NCBI GenBank assembly: GCA_024809215.1
Contig: JANUBW010000005.1
Span: forward strand, 248,001 to 312,000
DNA length: 64,000 nucleotides
Reading direction: 5' to 3'
Source: Niastella sp. OAS944
GTDB lineage: Bacteria; Bacteroidota; Bacteroidia; Chitinophagales; Chitinophagaceae
Shown: piece after piece, positions 1 to 9,459 of the stretch
How positions within the stretch are numbered: position 1 is the stretch's first letter
Layout of the letters: each line of letters begins with the position of its first letter
Position numbers and translations under genes: made by a program
Notes under the pieces: generated by a model
Told to the model about the DNA's origin: nothing
Seen by the model: only the letters and a program-made list of their open reading frames with translations
Database searches by the model: none

Positions 1-1061
1 TTTCCGTCAAAACCCAACAAACCCATTTGGTCTTTCTTTTTTACGATCAACACATCAGCGTAACGGGCAAGGAAATCTATCTTGTCATACTCCATAGACA
101 ACACCACTTTACCATCGGTTCCAAACAAACCATATTTACCTGCTTTTTCAGCAATCAAAGCCAGGGGCTTGCTCACCGTATTGCTTTTTAACCTGGTCAA
201 TTGATCATATACAATGGGTATCACTTCTTTTCCCGTCATTGTAATCAGGCCTTTTTTACCGTTCAGTTCAACAAGGGCAGTGTCAGGAGGTGCAGGCCTG
301 CCAAAGAGGCTATATGAAGGATCAGGTTCAGTAACGCTGAACCGGGTATACCAGTTGCTCAACAATTTGTTTCCATTGAGGTCCAACAAAGTGTATTGAC
401 CGTCTTTTTTTACAATTGCAGCTTTGCCGGCTCTAACACCAACGCTATCATATTCAACAGGCATGGTCAGTTTGCGCGTGGTAAAGTTCATCAAACCCTG
501 CTTTTTATCTTTTGTAACTACCAGGTAGGTAGTACCTTTATCCACAGAAAGCTCATCGTATTCCATTGGCAGCACCTGTTGTCCCTGTTCATTGATAACA
601 CCGTAACGTCCGTCCTTTTGAACAGTGTAGTATGAAGCGTTATCAACAATCAATCGATCCATGTTATCATAAATACAGGGCACTACCAGCTTGCCTTTTA
701 CATTGATAAGACCATATTTTCCATTCAGAACTACCGCCGTTATATCAGAATTTACAAATTGGCCAATGCCATCATATATAAAAGGAGTAATCTTTTTCTT
801 GGTGTGATATTCCAGCAGCGCGTAATACCTGGGCCCAAAAGCTTCCCCTATCCTTGCTGTTACCAGGTCCTTCTCTTTGTAGACACGCACAGTATAAAAA
901 GTTTTTCCATCTATTACATTGGTGTTGTTAACAGGTCTATTGTCTTCCGGCGCTTTTGTTGTATTTTCTTTAGGCAGGGGCTCTGCCAGCTTACCAGGAG
1001 TTGTTTGAGCATGGGCAATCAGACTGCTTAACAGTAATAAAGTAGGTACAATTTGCTTCAT
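1..1061 (-). CDS. WG-repeat exported protein, C-terminus outside window
   Basis: Reading the minus strand from the ATG at 1061 gives an open frame of about 353 codons that runs off the left edge. It starts with a signal peptide (MKQIVPTLLLLSSLIAHAQ) and then carries repeated units of the type KYGLINVKGKLVVPCIYD, GRYGVINEQGQQVLPMEYD and KYGLFGTDGKVVLSMEYD. These are WG (KWG) repeats, a beta-rich repeat common in Bacteroidota envelope proteins. The role of such repeats is unknown and probably protein-binding. A rho-independent terminator separates it from lepA upstream, so it is likely transcribed on its own. Confidence 0.85.
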   Translation of the reverse strand, partial: MKQIVPTLLLLSSLIAHAQTTPGKLAEPLPKENTTKAPEDNRPVNNTNVIDGKTFYTVRVYKEKDLVTARIGEAFGPRYYALLEYHTKKKITPFIYDGIGQFVNSDITAVVLNGKYGLINVKGKLVVPCIYDNMDRLIVDNASYYTVQKDGRYGVINEQGQQVLPMEYDELSVDKGTTYLVVTKDKKQGLMNFTTRKLTMPVEYDSVGVRAGKAAIVKKDGQYTLLDLNGNKLLSNWYTRFSVTEPDPSYSLFGRPAPPDTALVELNGKKGLITMTGKEVIPIVYDQLTRLKSNTVSKPLALIAEKAGKYGLFGTDGKVVLSMEYDKIDFLARYADVLIVKKKDQMGLLGFDG

Positions 1062-1124
1062 ATAGGTATAAAATTCTAGAAACAATATTAATAATTTGCC
1101 TGTTCGGGAGCAAGCTATGGCAAC

Positions 1125-1152
1125 AAAAAAGCCCCAACAATGCTGTCGGGGC
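1125..1152 (-). terminator. Rho-independent terminator of lepA
   Basis: On the minus strand a 9-bp GC-rich stem (plus-strand arms 1131-1139 and 1144-1152, loop ATGC region) is followed by six T residues (A-run 1125-1130). It lies 24 bases past the lepA stop codon, between lepA and the WG-repeat gene. Confidence 0.85.
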
Positions 1153-1175
1153 CAGTACATATTTTTGAAATGTTC

Positions 1176-2969
1176 TTAATCGTCGAGTTTCAATACAGCG
1201 AGGAATGCTTCCTGCGGTACTTCTACGTTACCGATCTGGCGCATACGCTTTTTACCTTCTTTCTGTTTCTCTAACAGTTTACGCTTACGGCTGATGTCAC
1301 CACCATAACATTTGGCGGTAACGTCTTTGCGCATTGCGCTGATGGTTTCGCGGGCCAGTACTTTGGCGCCAACGGCTGCCTGTATGGCTATCTGGAACTG
1401 CTGGCGGGGTAATAACTCTTTCAGCTTTTCGCAAAGTTTACGGCCAAAATCCTGCGAGCGTGCACGGTGAATGAGGGCGCTTAATGCATCCACTTTATCG
1501 CCGTTCAGCAGTATATCCATCTTTACGATATCGCTTTCACGGTAGCCTATCGGGTGGTAATCGAACGATGCATAACCGCGGGTCTGGCTCTTTAATTTAT
1601 CGTAGAAGTCGAATACGATCTCTGTCAATGGCATCTCGAACTGCAGCTCCACACGGGTGGTGGTCAAATAGCTTTGGTTCAACAAAATGCCGCGTTTACC
1701 CAGGCAAAGCGTCATGATATTACCGATATACTCGGGCTTTGTAATGATCTGCGCCTTGATGTATGGTTCTTCAATTCTGTCGGTCTTTACCGGATCGGGG
1801 AACTGGGTAGGGTTATTAACGATGATCTTTTCACCTTTGGTAGTATAGGCTATAAAGCTCACGTTCGGAACGGTAGTGATAACGGTTTGGTTAAACTCGC
1901 GTTCAAGCCTTTCCTGAATGATCTCCATGTGCAGCATACCCAGAAATCCACATCGGAAACCAAAGCCAAGGGCCTGAGAGGTTTCCAGTTCGTAAGTAAG
2001 AGAGGCATCGTTCAGCTGGAGTTTATCCATACAGTCGCGTAACTCTTCAAACTCATCGGTATTTACCGGGAAGATACCTGCGAATACCATCGGTTTCACT
2101 TCCTGGAAACCTTTGATCATTTCCTGTGTAGGATTATTCTTGAGGGTGATGGTATCACCCACTTTTACTTCTTTGGCATTTTTGATACCGGTAATAAGAT
2201 AACCTACGTCGCCTGCGCCTACTTCCTTCTTCTCGGTCATCTTTAGTTTAAGGATACCAACTTCTGCAGCCTCATAATCCATGTCGGTTGACACGAATTT
2301 TACAATATCACCTTTGCGGATGACACCGTTCAGTACCCGGAAGTACACGATAATACCACGGAAACTATTGAACACGCTGTCGAAGATCAGCGCCTGCAAT
2401 GGTTTTTGCGTATCGCCCTCGGGTGCAGGTATACGTTCTACAATGGCTTGCAAAATGCCTTCGATACCGATACCGGTACGGCCGCTGGCCAGCAATATTT
2501 CTTCGGGTTTGCAGCCAATAAGTTCAATGATCTGGTCTTTTACCTCTTCTATCATGGCGCCATCCATATCAATTTTATTGATAACCGGGATGATCTCCAG
2601 ATCGTTCTCTATGGCGAGATAAAGATTGCTAATGGTTTGGGCCTGAATACCCTGGGTAGCGTCTACCAGCAACAGGGCGCCTTCGCAGGCGGCCAGGGCG
2701 CGGCTCACTTCATAGCTGAAGTCAACGTGACCGGGCGTATCGATCAGGTTCAGGATGTACTCCTGACCGTCGGAATGTTTATAGTTGATCTGAATGGCAT
2801 GGCTCTTGATGGTGATCCCTTTTTCCCTTTCCAGGTCCATATCGTCCAGCACCTGGTCCATCATTTCGCGTTCGCTGATGGTATTGGTAGATTGTAACAG
2901 TCTGTCTGCCAGGGTACTTTTACCATGGTCGATATGGGCAATAATGCAAAAATTGCGGATATTCTTCAT
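1176..2969 (-). CDS. lepA: Elongation factor 4 (LepA/EF-4)
   Basis: 597 residues, the usual length of this ribosome-associated GTPase, which acts during translation in the cytoplasm and is reported to promote back-translocation or ribosome assembly. The GTPase motifs are intact: G1 AHIDHGKST at residues 11-19, G3 DTPGH at 77-81, G4 NKID near 131. The EF-G-like domains and the LepA-specific C-terminal domain ([20 protein letters not shown] near the end) follow. The gene has its own terminator downstream and a free upstream region, so it looks monocistronic. Confidence 0.98.
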   Translation of the reverse strand: MKNIRNFCIIAHIDHGKSTLADRLLQSTNTISEREMMDQVLDDMDLEREKGITIKSHAIQINYKHSDGQEYILNLIDTPGHVDFSYEVSRALAACEGALLLVDATQGIQAQTISNLYLAIENDLEIIPVINKIDMDGAMIEEVKDQIIELIGCKPEEILLASGRTGIGIEGILQAIVERIPAPEGDTQKPLQALIFDSVFNSFRGIIVYFRVLNGVIRKGDIVKFVSTDMDYEAAEVGILKLKMTEKKEVGAGDVGYLITGIKNAKEVKVGDTITLKNNPTQEMIKGFQEVKPMVFAGIFPVNTDEFEELRDCMDKLQLNDASLTYELETSQALGFGFRCGFLGMLHMEIIQERLEREFNQTVITTVPNVSFIAYTTKGEKIIVNNPTQFPDPVKTDRIEEPYIKAQIITKPEYIGNIMTLCLGKRGILLNQSYLTTTRVELQFEMPLTEIVFDFYDKLKSQTRGYASFDYHPIGYRESDIVKMDILLNGDKVDALSALIHRARSQDFGRKLCEKLKELLPRQQFQIAIQAAVGAKVLARETISAMRKDVTAKCYGGDISRKRKLLEKQKEGKKRMRQIGNVEVPQEAFLAVLKLDD

Positions 2970-3032
2970 TAAGTCGATTGTCCTTTAAATAGCGGCAAAA
3001 GTAACTGATTTTGGTGGCATTATGGAGAGAAA

Positions 3033-3728
3033 TCAGATCAAATCGAAAGACTGCGCAAATTTCACAATATCATAATTGCTTTCGGCATTCAGCTTTGCTT
3101 TGATGTTCCGTCGATGGGTATTTACGGTTTGTTCAGAAATGAACAGATTTGCGGCCATTTCAGCTGTACTATTGCCTAGTGCCATGAATTTCAATATTTC
3201 CTTTTCCCGTTTGCCCAGGGAGCCAAAAACCTTTTGATTGCGACGGAGAAAGTTATTTTCCTCCAGCAGCCGGTTCACTTTGCTGGTAACATGGTGCTGT
3301 GGATCAATGGGCGATGCTGCTGCTATTAAATGGGTTGGGGTTCCGGTTTCATCGCGCATAAACACTTTGTGCGTGGTGAGGTACCACTTCCAGTCGTGAT
3401 CATGGGAAGGGCGAACCTGCTGAAAATTGCTCACCATTTTATCATCTTCCGAAGAATTAAGCAGAGAAAAAACCTTAGGCGCATAATCGGCCAGGTCTTC
3501 TTTATTAAAAAACAGGTCGTGATAAGCCGGTCCTAATTCTTTTATTTCCTCAAGGGTACATCCCAGGATCTTTAAACCGTTGGGCGACATATATATTACT
3601 CCCTGAGATTGCAGGTCGTGTACAATGATCACAATGGGCAAACTTTCAGCAATAGCCGATAATGCATTGATCTTATCCTGCAGGGTTGAATGTGTAAGTA
3701 TGACGTTGGTTATACGGTCTGTTATCAT
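3033..3728 (-). CDS. PAS-LuxR (GerE) transcriptional regulator
   Basis: 231 residues. The N-terminal part (about 20-150) reads as a PAS sensor domain (for example VIYMSPNGLKILGCTLEEI). The C-terminal 60 residues are a LuxR/GerE helix-turn-helix: LGKREKEILKFMALGNSTAE followed by SEQTVNTHRRNIKAKL. No phospho-receiver domain is visible, so input is probably a ligand or a redox/light signal through PAS. It is divergent from the astacin gene, and the shared upstream region holds an inverted-repeat cluster at 3833-3856 that could be its operator. The ligand is unknown. Confidence 0.88.
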   Translation of the reverse strand: MITDRITNVILTHSTLQDKINALSAIAESLPIVIIVHDLQSQGVIYMSPNGLKILGCTLEEIKELGPAYHDLFFNKEDLADYAPKVFSLLNSSEDDKMVSNFQQVRPSHDHDWKWYLTTHKVFMRDETGTPTHLIAAASPIDPQHHVTSKVNRLLEENNFLRRNQKVFGSLGKREKEILKFMALGNSTAEMAANLFISEQTVNTHRRNIKAKLNAESNYDIVKFAQSFDLI

Positions 3729-3832
3729 AATGGCTTAGGGCATTCAATTTCGCCGGTGCTTCGGCGATGGGTGTTTACAAAATTACCTAAAAGTGGGTAT
3801 TGCACAGAAAAAAAGCAAGCACCACTTTTGCA

Positions 3833-3856
3833 TTGCCAGGTGGCAAGGGTTGCCAC
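3833..3856. promoter_or_regulatory. Candidate operator: three alternating TTGCCA half-sites
   Basis: The sequence reads TTGCCA-gg-TGGCAA-ggg-TTGCCAC, giving two overlapping inverted repeats (TGCCA/TGGCA and GTGGCAA/TTGCCAC, both perfect). It lies between the divergent LuxR-type regulator (start 3728) and the astacin gene (start 3968). Regulator binding is inferred from position only. Confidence 0.4.
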
Positions 3857-3967
3857 TAACGCAACTTCAATATTCCATCCCTCCTATTTAAACCTGGGAT
3901 TACTGCCCGTTAGCTAATGGCATATATCCCTAACGCTATACTTTATCCCCTAAATAAAAGACACCAA

Positions 3968-4915
3968 ATGAAACGTATTGCGTATGTCACAGTTACAATA
4001 ATGGTAATTGTTATTTTTCAATATTGCTCAATTACAAAGAAGAAAAGCCTTGCCCCTGCTGTACCCAAGAGCTCAGCCTACTTTACAGTCCTGGAATATC
4101 AAAAGCCGGATAACGTTAGTAGTGATACCTTCTGGTTATCTGACCTTCCCCAGTACTATATAAACGGGAAGGATACGGTAAAGTACAAACACGACACAAT
4201 CCGGCTGAAAAGACGGCTATATTACCTGGTAGAAGGCGATGTTCGTTTAACACCAGCTGAATATTTTGAATACAGATTTCCGCATATCAGTCTTGACTTA
4301 CAGCCTGACTACCGTAAGCTATTTGGCCGCAAAGACCATGATACCCTGATTCGATGGCGAGCCGGCACTATTTTAACTTATGCTGTGGTTCGCAGCTCTT
4401 TCAGTACACAAGAGCATTATGAAATGGTAGTTAAAAACATGGCATTGGCAACTGCGGAGTGGACTAAACTTACAAACATAAAATTCATTCACGTCACTAA
4501 AAAGGATAACCAGGATAAGGAAATTCCTACAGACGGCTTGTCCTTTGTCGTTGTAGGGATTAAAACTTACGGCGCTTTTTTTGCAAATGCATTCTACCCC
4601 AACCAAAAGGACCCGGAGCAACGAGTGGTATTTATCGATTCCACATATTTTACAAACAATTATGACAAACTAGGAATGTGTCGTCACGAAGTTGGCCATA
4701 TTTTAGGTTTTTTACACGAACAAATCCGCTCCGGCCAGCCTCTTTTATGCGGTCACGAGATCATTCAGGGAAGGTACGATTTAACAACTTATGACCCTAA
4801 ATCTGTAATGCATTACCCATGCGCAAATGCAGGAAGTAGAAATTTTACCTTTTCAGATACAGATAAAGTTGGCGCTGCGGTCGCCTATGAGTTAACTCCC
4901 GTCCCAATACGATAA
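3968..4915 (+). CDS. Astacin-type (M12A) zinc metalloprotease, probable lipoprotein
   Basis: 315 residues from the ATG at 3968; this start places a signal sequence (MKRIAYVTVTIMVIVIFQYC) at the N-terminus, ending in a possible though non-ideal lipobox Cys. An in-frame start 17 codons earlier would bury it. The zinc site HEVGHILGFLHE (residues 240-251) matches the astacin HExxHxxGxxHE signature and SVMHY (279-283) is the Met-turn. Both are intact, so the enzyme should be active in the envelope or outside the cell. The next gene starts 24 bases downstream, suggesting an operon. The substrate is unknown. Confidence 0.9.
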   Translation: MKRIAYVTVTIMVIVIFQYCSITKKKSLAPAVPKSSAYFTVLEYQKPDNVSSDTFWLSDLPQYYINGKDTVKYKHDTIRLKRRLYYLVEGDVRLTPAEYFEYRFPHISLDLQPDYRKLFGRKDHDTLIRWRAGTILTYAVVRSSFSTQEHYEMVVKNMALATAEWTKLTNIKFIHVTKKDNQDKEIPTDGLSFVVVGIKTYGAFFANAFYPNQKDPEQRVVFIDSTYFTNNYDKLGMCRHEVGHILGFLHEQIRSGQPLLCGHEIIQGRYDLTTYDPKSVMHYPCANAGSRNFTFSDTDKVGAAVAYELTPVPIR

Positions 4916-4939
4916 CCCTAACCAATTAAGCATAATTAA

Positions 4940-6664
4940 ATGAATAGACAATTCTACAGACTTTGCATTTTTATAATAGTATTAGTTGCATCGACACCAC
5001 TACTGGCCCAGAACAGCGTTGCTGATACCGACGCAATAAACGACAAACCTACTGACTCCGGCGGCTCGAAAGATTCATCACGGGGACATGGCTCGCGAAA
5101 AACGAAAAAAGCCCCGCCTGTTGGTCGAATTTCATTGGCGTTTTGCAAAGAATGCCATAACAGCAACGTACTTATTTATGATTTTTCCTGTAAAAAGCTT
5201 TACTATAGCTGTGACGGCAAGGTTGCCGACCCTGTTGATGATCTAAAAAATATGAAGGTGCGGTATGGGAAAGAGTTGAAATTTATTGCCATCAATGTAA
5301 ACCGTTATGTATACGACGTCATATTTTCCATCGACGATGTGAGTTTCGGAAGTGAGCCACCTGCACTTTTTACAAACCTTTTCCTTGGGCAGGGTGACTT
5401 TATGGATGGACTGGCGAAGCTTGCAAAACCCGGAGAAGCGGCTGTTGGTGAATATCCATGGAAAGCTCTTGAAACTGCACTGATCGTCTTCAAACAAAAA
5501 TATGATGAACTTACAGACAGCTATATCAAGGCATATTCTGACTGTGAGACCTTTGAATGTTGTGAAAAAATACAAAAGAAGAAATTCAGCGACTATAGCA
5601 AGGAATTACTCGAACTCAAATCGGTATACCATGCAACAATGGCAGAAATAAACAAAACCATCACACAAGCTGAAACAGATTTAAACACTGTAAATACCAT
5701 CCTCGAAAAGATGCGCAACGAATATAAAAAAGCCGCGGGTCTTGACGAGGAAATCAAAAAGCTAAAGGAAGATCCAAAAGTTGATAAACAAAAGCTGGCG
5801 GAAAAACAAAAGGAACGCAACTCAATCAAACTAACAGATACAACCAAAACTTTTCAACAAAAGACCCTGGCCGAAGCTGCCATTAAAACCAATACACAAG
5901 CGAAGGAAACAATAGAAAAGATATGGACAGATTTCGGCAAACCTACGGACGAGCAACTAATGCGGATGGTATTGTTCAACAACAATCTTTCAAAGGAAAA
6001 TTTCACTTACACTGCACCACCCATGTATCCGCAAGGTGACAGATTGGAATTTGCACTTAAAATTGCGCCGAGAGACACCGTCAATTCCATTGTTACAAAA
6101 TGGCATTCCAAGCCGCTGGACCGGGACAGCACCAGCTTTGCTGTTACGGTTACCAAAAAACATTTTGTGAGTTTCAGTTCCGGAGTTTTCATCGGATTTG
6201 GCGATAAATTCCGTGATCAGACTTATCAATGGCAAGCTCAACCAAATACAGAAAACGTGATCACAGATTCCGCCAAGTATAAATTAGTATCAACCGGTAA
6301 TGCATCACCTCCTATTGGGTTTACTGCCCTTGCCCACCTCGGCAAAAAATTTGCTCCGGGTTTCAGCATGGCGCTTGCGGTTGGCGCCGGCATCTCAATT
6401 GAAGACAAGCCCCGCCCTGTTTACTTAGGGGGACTTTCTTTTATGTTCGGCAACAAACAACAATTTAATATCTCAACTGGCATTGCCTGTATGCAGGTTG
6501 AAAAGATCAAGACAGAGTTGTATCCTAACATGAACACCACAATTTATGATAGTAAGCCCACTGCTATAGAATTTAAAAAGAGACTGGAGGCCGGGGGCTT
6601 TGTCTCTGTAACATATACAATCTTCACTCCAGGGAACAGAAGGGGTGTCACTTCTGGTCAATAA
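4940..6664 (+). CDS. Exported protein with central coiled coil and barrel-like C-terminus
   Basis: 574 residues, family not recognised. A signal peptide ends near residue 23 (VASTPLLAQ). A Ser/Gly/Lys-rich linker follows, then a Cys-containing N-terminal region (FCKECHNSNV). A long Lys/Glu-rich helical stretch at about 210-330 (EEIKKLKEDPKVDKQKLAEK) looks like a coiled coil. The last 170 residues alternate Gly and aromatic residues (SSGVFIGFGDKF, GGLSFMFG), as in Bacteroidota outer-membrane barrels. It follows the astacin gene by 24 bases, so the two may be co-expressed, with the protein as partner or substrate. Confidence 0.75.
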   Translation: MNRQFYRLCIFIIVLVASTPLLAQNSVADTDAINDKPTDSGGSKDSSRGHGSRKTKKAPPVGRISLAFCKECHNSNVLIYDFSCKKLYYSCDGKVADPVDDLKNMKVRYGKELKFIAINVNRYVYDVIFSIDDVSFGSEPPALFTNLFLGQGDFMDGLAKLAKPGEAAVGEYPWKALETALIVFKQKYDELTDSYIKAYSDCETFECCEKIQKKKFSDYSKELLELKSVYHATMAEINKTITQAETDLNTVNTILEKMRNEYKKAAGLDEEIKKLKEDPKVDKQKLAEKQKERNSIKLTDTTKTFQQKTLAEAAIKTNTQAKETIEKIWTDFGKPTDEQLMRMVLFNNNLSKENFTYTAPPMYPQGDRLEFALKIAPRDTVNSIVTKWHSKPLDRDSTSFAVTVTKKHFVSFSSGVFIGFGDKFRDQTYQWQAQPNTENVITDSAKYKLVSTGNASPPIGFTALAHLGKKFAPGFSMALAVGAGISIEDKPRPVYLGGLSFMFGNKQQFNISTGIACMQVEKIKTELYPNMNTTIYDSKPTAIEFKKRLEAGGFVSVTYTIFTPGNRRGVTSGQ

Positions 6665-6682
6665 AATTAACTATTACTAATC

Positions 6683-6707
6683 AGGACGCTGCTGTTTGCA
6701 GCGTCCT
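6683..6707 (+). terminator. Hairpin after the astacin operon
   Basis: Perfect 10-bp stem (AGGACGCTGC / GCAGCGTCCT) with a 5-base loop, 18 bases past the stop at 6664. There is no long T-tract, so termination strength is uncertain. The rest of 6708-6940 shows nothing recognisable. Confidence 0.6.
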
Positions 6708-6940
6708 TGTCATAAGACTTCCAAGGCATTGCTTTGTGGCAAGACATGTACATTAAGCGACGAATTAGGCATTTGTCTTCACAATATGCAACGCAAGCTT
6801 AACCTGAACAATACACAGTAATTAATTGGCTGCAGAAGCCATTGACATGAAACGCCAGATAACCTGAAAAATGATTTCGTAGCAGATAGTCCACCAATCT
6901 TTAATCTTTTAGGCTCACTGTCCAATTAAAGCGTTTAAGG

Positions 6941-7555
6941 TCATGAAATATACCGGCTCAACACCCCTGTATAAACGATCTGATTTCGGGCTCCTACTGC
7001 GGCCATGCGAAAACAATAATTTATACCGAGAGGAAGACCGGAAATGACTTTCTTACACCGGGTGTCGGCAATGCTTTCCCATACGCTCTCGGCGGTAATT
7101 GGAGCTGGTGTCCATTGATACAGGTATGAGCGGGCGCCCACAACCCGGCGTACCTTTAAGATCATTTCACCAGGTTTGGGACCAGGTGTGATCTGAAAGT
7201 CAACAGGTGCATTTAATACCATTTCACCTGTAGGTTTTATAAGTGAGAACCCGCTGCTTACCAGCGCCAGCTCTCTTCCATTTGCCTGAGACTGAACAAA
7301 CCCAGCTATTTGTTTCAATTTTTTTATAAGAAGTACCCGAAGATCGTTTTTGATGGCAACCTTTTCCCTGTCGCCCAAACCAGAATCTGATAGAGCTTTA
7401 ATGTACTGAACGTTTGTTTCTTTTAATTCAATAATAAGCATTCCCGGATCGGAAAAATTTTCATTGTCCGCCATGCACTTTGCAACCCTGGAGGCCAGAA
7501 CATGCAGATCTGAATCGGATGTTTCAATAAAATTCAGGGCCAGTTTCTTTTTCAT
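6941..7555 (-). CDS. Hypothetical protein with fibronectin-III-like C-terminus
   Basis: 204 residues, no signal peptide. The N-terminal 100 residues are helical. The C-terminal part (about 115-204) has the pattern PVDFQITPGPKPGEMILKV, YLYQWTP, GLPLGINYCFRMAAVG, which resembles the strand order of an FN3 domain in a family of small Bacteroidota proteins. No catalytic motif is seen. It stands alone, with the 20-bp-period array upstream of its start (7801-8170). Confidence 0.7.
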   Translation of the reverse strand: MKKKLALNFIETSDSDLHVLASRVAKCMADNENFSDPGMLIIELKETNVQYIKALSDSGLGDREKVAIKNDLRVLLIKKLKQIAGFVQSQANGRELALVSSGFSLIKPTGEMVLNAPVDFQITPGPKPGEMILKVRRVVGARSYLYQWTPAPITAESVWESIADTRCKKVISGLPLGINYCFRMAAVGARNQIVYTGVLSRYIS

Positions 7556-7800
7556 AAAGCTGTTTACAATGATTATTGGTTTAAAAACAGATCTAAACTG
7601 TTTCTATTCACAATTCCCGATGTGCTTTGGCCTTGGATCCCCGTAAAAGATAAATGCTATTAAAAAGAGTGGCTTAACCGTTGGTATGAATCGCCAACAA
7701 CTGCATATGTCATTGACTGGCACTCAACTAAAATATGAATTTTTATTGTAAAAAATGAAATTCTGTTAAATAATGGGTGTTTTATCAGGAATAAGGCATT

Positions 7801-8170
7801 TTTTTTCATAAAGCTGAATAACAGTAAAGATTGTTTGATTTCTTACAACTATTTAGAAAGGGCTGAAATAAGAACCGATTTTTTACAAAAGCGTCATATT
7901 GCTTTCATAAATATCCGTTTAGTTATAATGAACCTGGAAAGTTGTAAAAAAGCAGTAGTTTTTTACAAAAAGGCTTAATAGGTTAAACTTCTTCCCGAAT
8001 AGTTACAAAAAAGCCCGATAGTTTACAAAACGACAGGATTATTTATAATAAAGACTGAATGTTTACCATAAAACCAAAAGGTTGTAAATAAAGCATGATT
8101 GTTTACAGAAATCCTGAAAAGTTTAAAAAGCTTCTTATTTGTTTCCAAAAAGCTGAAAAATTTGTAAAAA
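7801..8170. repeat. Degenerate array with an exact 20-bp period (about 18 units)
   Basis: Non-coding, AT-rich. Cores of the type GTTTACAAAA recur in the same register every 20 bases: 7881, 7921 (variant), 7941, 7961, 8001, 8021, 8041, 8061, 8081, 8101, 8121, 8141 and 8161, with weaker units at 7821, 7841, 7901 and 7981. The other half of each unit resembles aagcctgaat. Units are divergent but the spacing is almost perfectly kept, so A-tracts sit about two helical turns apart. Not a CRISPR: there are no identical repeats and no variable spacers. It lies upstream of both the 6941-7555 gene and the sigma factor at 8466. Confidence 0.85.
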
Positions 8171-8452
8171 GATGAAGGCGAGTGCCTGACTTTGGTTCGT
8201 TACAAGCTGCTTTTGAGGTAAAACTGCCTGACTTTGGCCCAAAACAGGCGAACATCGGTTGAAATGTCAGCGACCTTACTCACAAAATCACGCACAATGT
8301 AATAAAGCAACCACACATTGAAGCGTTGCTGCCTGATTTTCCGCCAATTCAACTAACATTGTCCTAAAACAAGCGAACATACAACCGTTGCAAGCAACAT
8401 CTCCAATTATTTCAGCCAACAACAACAGAAGTGTTGTGTTATCCGCGTTCAT
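8171..8452. other. Non-coding stretch with short scattered repeats
   Basis: No gene seen. TGCCTGACTTTGG occurs at 8183 and 8226, with a variant at 8329. A word close to AAAACAGGCGAACAT occurs near 8240 and again near 8366. These look like remnants of a roughly 100-bp duplication between the 20-bp array and the sigma factor promoter. Confidence 0.5.
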
Positions 8453-8460
8453 TACCTTTG
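8453..8460 (+). promoter_or_regulatory. Bacteroidota -7 element (TACCTTTG) of the ECF41 gene
   Basis: TACCTTTG fits the TAnnTTTG -7 consensus of the Bacteroidota primary sigma factor. The ATG is 6 bases further on, so the transcript would be almost leaderless. No clear TTTG -33 box at the standard spacing is seen. Confidence 0.45.
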
Positions 8461-8465
8461 CACCC

Positions 8466-9293
8466 ATGGATTCCCTTCGACCAATTCTTACCTCGTACGC
8501 ATATAACATCCTCGGTTCTTATGAAGATGCTAAGGATGTTGTTCAGGATGTAATGCTTGAAATGATCAATCGCGCCGGAGCCGACATACAAAATGAAAAA
8601 GCTTACCTTACCCGCTCGGTCATCAACCGCGCCATTAATGCCCGTAACAGGTTGCAGAAGATGCAAAGCGGTTACCCCGGTAACTGGCTGCCCGAACCGG
8701 TTGCTACTGAAACGGCAGACGCTGAAGTGAACCAAAAAGACATTCTCTCGTACTCCCTTATGGTACTACTCGAAAAGCTCGACGCCAAACAACGGGCCGT
8801 TTTTATATTAAAAGAAGCATTCTCCTACGAACATGAAGAAATAGCCGAAGTGCTTGATATCAGCGTTGAAAATTCAAGAAAAATACTCAGCCGGGCAAAG
8901 GCAGCCCTTCAAAATGAACGGTTTAATGAAGTGGTAAAGACCCCTGGCGACTACCTCACTAAATACATGGACGTTATTCGCTCCCGTGATGTAAAAAAGC
9001 TGGAACAACTGCTTAGTAACGATGTAATGGTTGTTTCTGACGGTGGCGGTAAAGTGGCGGCAGCCCTCAACCCGTTAGTGGGTACCGAAAGCGCTTCCCA
9101 GTTCCTGTATGGCATTTACAATAAGTTCTACTTTGACCGCGAGCCGGTACGTGGCTGGGTAAACCACCTCCCCGCCCTGTTCTATTACGATAATGATCAG
9201 CTTGTTACCTGCATGATCTTTGAGGTGCAGGATGAATTAATTCACCGGGTTTATATTGTTCGTAATCCGGATAAACTGGTGGGGATTAATTGA
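8466..9293 (+). CDS. ECF41-type RNA polymerase sigma factor with fused SnoaL-like regulatory domain
   Basis: 275 residues from the ATG at 8466; the earlier in-frame start adds a 26-residue extension without family features and lies upstream of the -7 element. Sigma2 occupies about 1-65 and sigma4 about 95-150 (YEHEEIAEVLDISVENSRKI). A C-terminal NTF2/SnoaL-like domain follows. All three ECF41 hallmarks are present: WLPEP in the sigma2-sigma4 linker (74-78), DGGGK (192-196) and terminal NPDKL (267-271). In this group the fused domain replaces an anti-sigma factor and controls activity. The expected target, a CMD-type gene, lies directly downstream. Confidence 0.95.
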   Translation: MDSLRPILTSYAYNILGSYEDAKDVVQDVMLEMINRAGADIQNEKAYLTRSVINRAINARNRLQKMQSGYPGNWLPEPVATETADAEVNQKDILSYSLMVLLEKLDAKQRAVFILKEAFSYEHEEIAEVLDISVENSRKILSRAKAALQNERFNEVVKTPGDYLTKYMDVIRSRDVKKLEQLLSNDVMVVSDGGGKVAAALNPLVGTESASQFLYGIYNKFYFDREPVRGWVNHLPALFYYDNDQLVTCMIFEVQDELIHRVYIVRNPDKLVGIN

Positions 9294-9296
9294 AAT

Positions 9297-9383
9297 ATGA
9301 AGTAGGAAGTAGGAAGTACGAAGCTCGCTATTTTTCAGCCGGGTTTTGTATTTCCTACTTCCTACCTCCTACTTCTTACTTCG
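9297..9383. repeat. Iterated-word hairpin, word GAAGTAG
   Basis: The left arm (9297-9323) repeats aagtagg/aagtacg. The right arm (9351-9383) repeats its complement cctacttc. The loop is about 27 bases. It starts just after the sigma factor stop codon and ends before the ECF41 promoter, so it may also insulate the two genes. Confidence 0.85.
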
Positions 9384-9407
9384 TTTTTCAAGAAATAGTA
9401 AAAAAGT

Positions 9408-9434
9408 TGTCACACGAAAATCTTCCTGTTTGTC
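9408..9434 (+). promoter_or_regulatory. Predicted ECF41-dependent promoter
   Basis: TGTCACA (9408-9414), 16 bases, then TGTC (9431-9434). The known ECF41 target promoter has TGTCACA at -35 and CGTC at -10; this site matches the -35 fully and 3 of 4 bases at -10. It lies 26 bases upstream of the carboxymuconolactone-decarboxylase-like gene. Confidence 0.8.
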
Positions 9435-9459
9435 AATAGGGTACAAAATCTATTAAAAC

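Noticed and set aside
7801-8170. CRISPR array
   Set aside because: Period is 20 bp with all positions degenerate; there are no identical repeats, no unique spacers and no cas genes.
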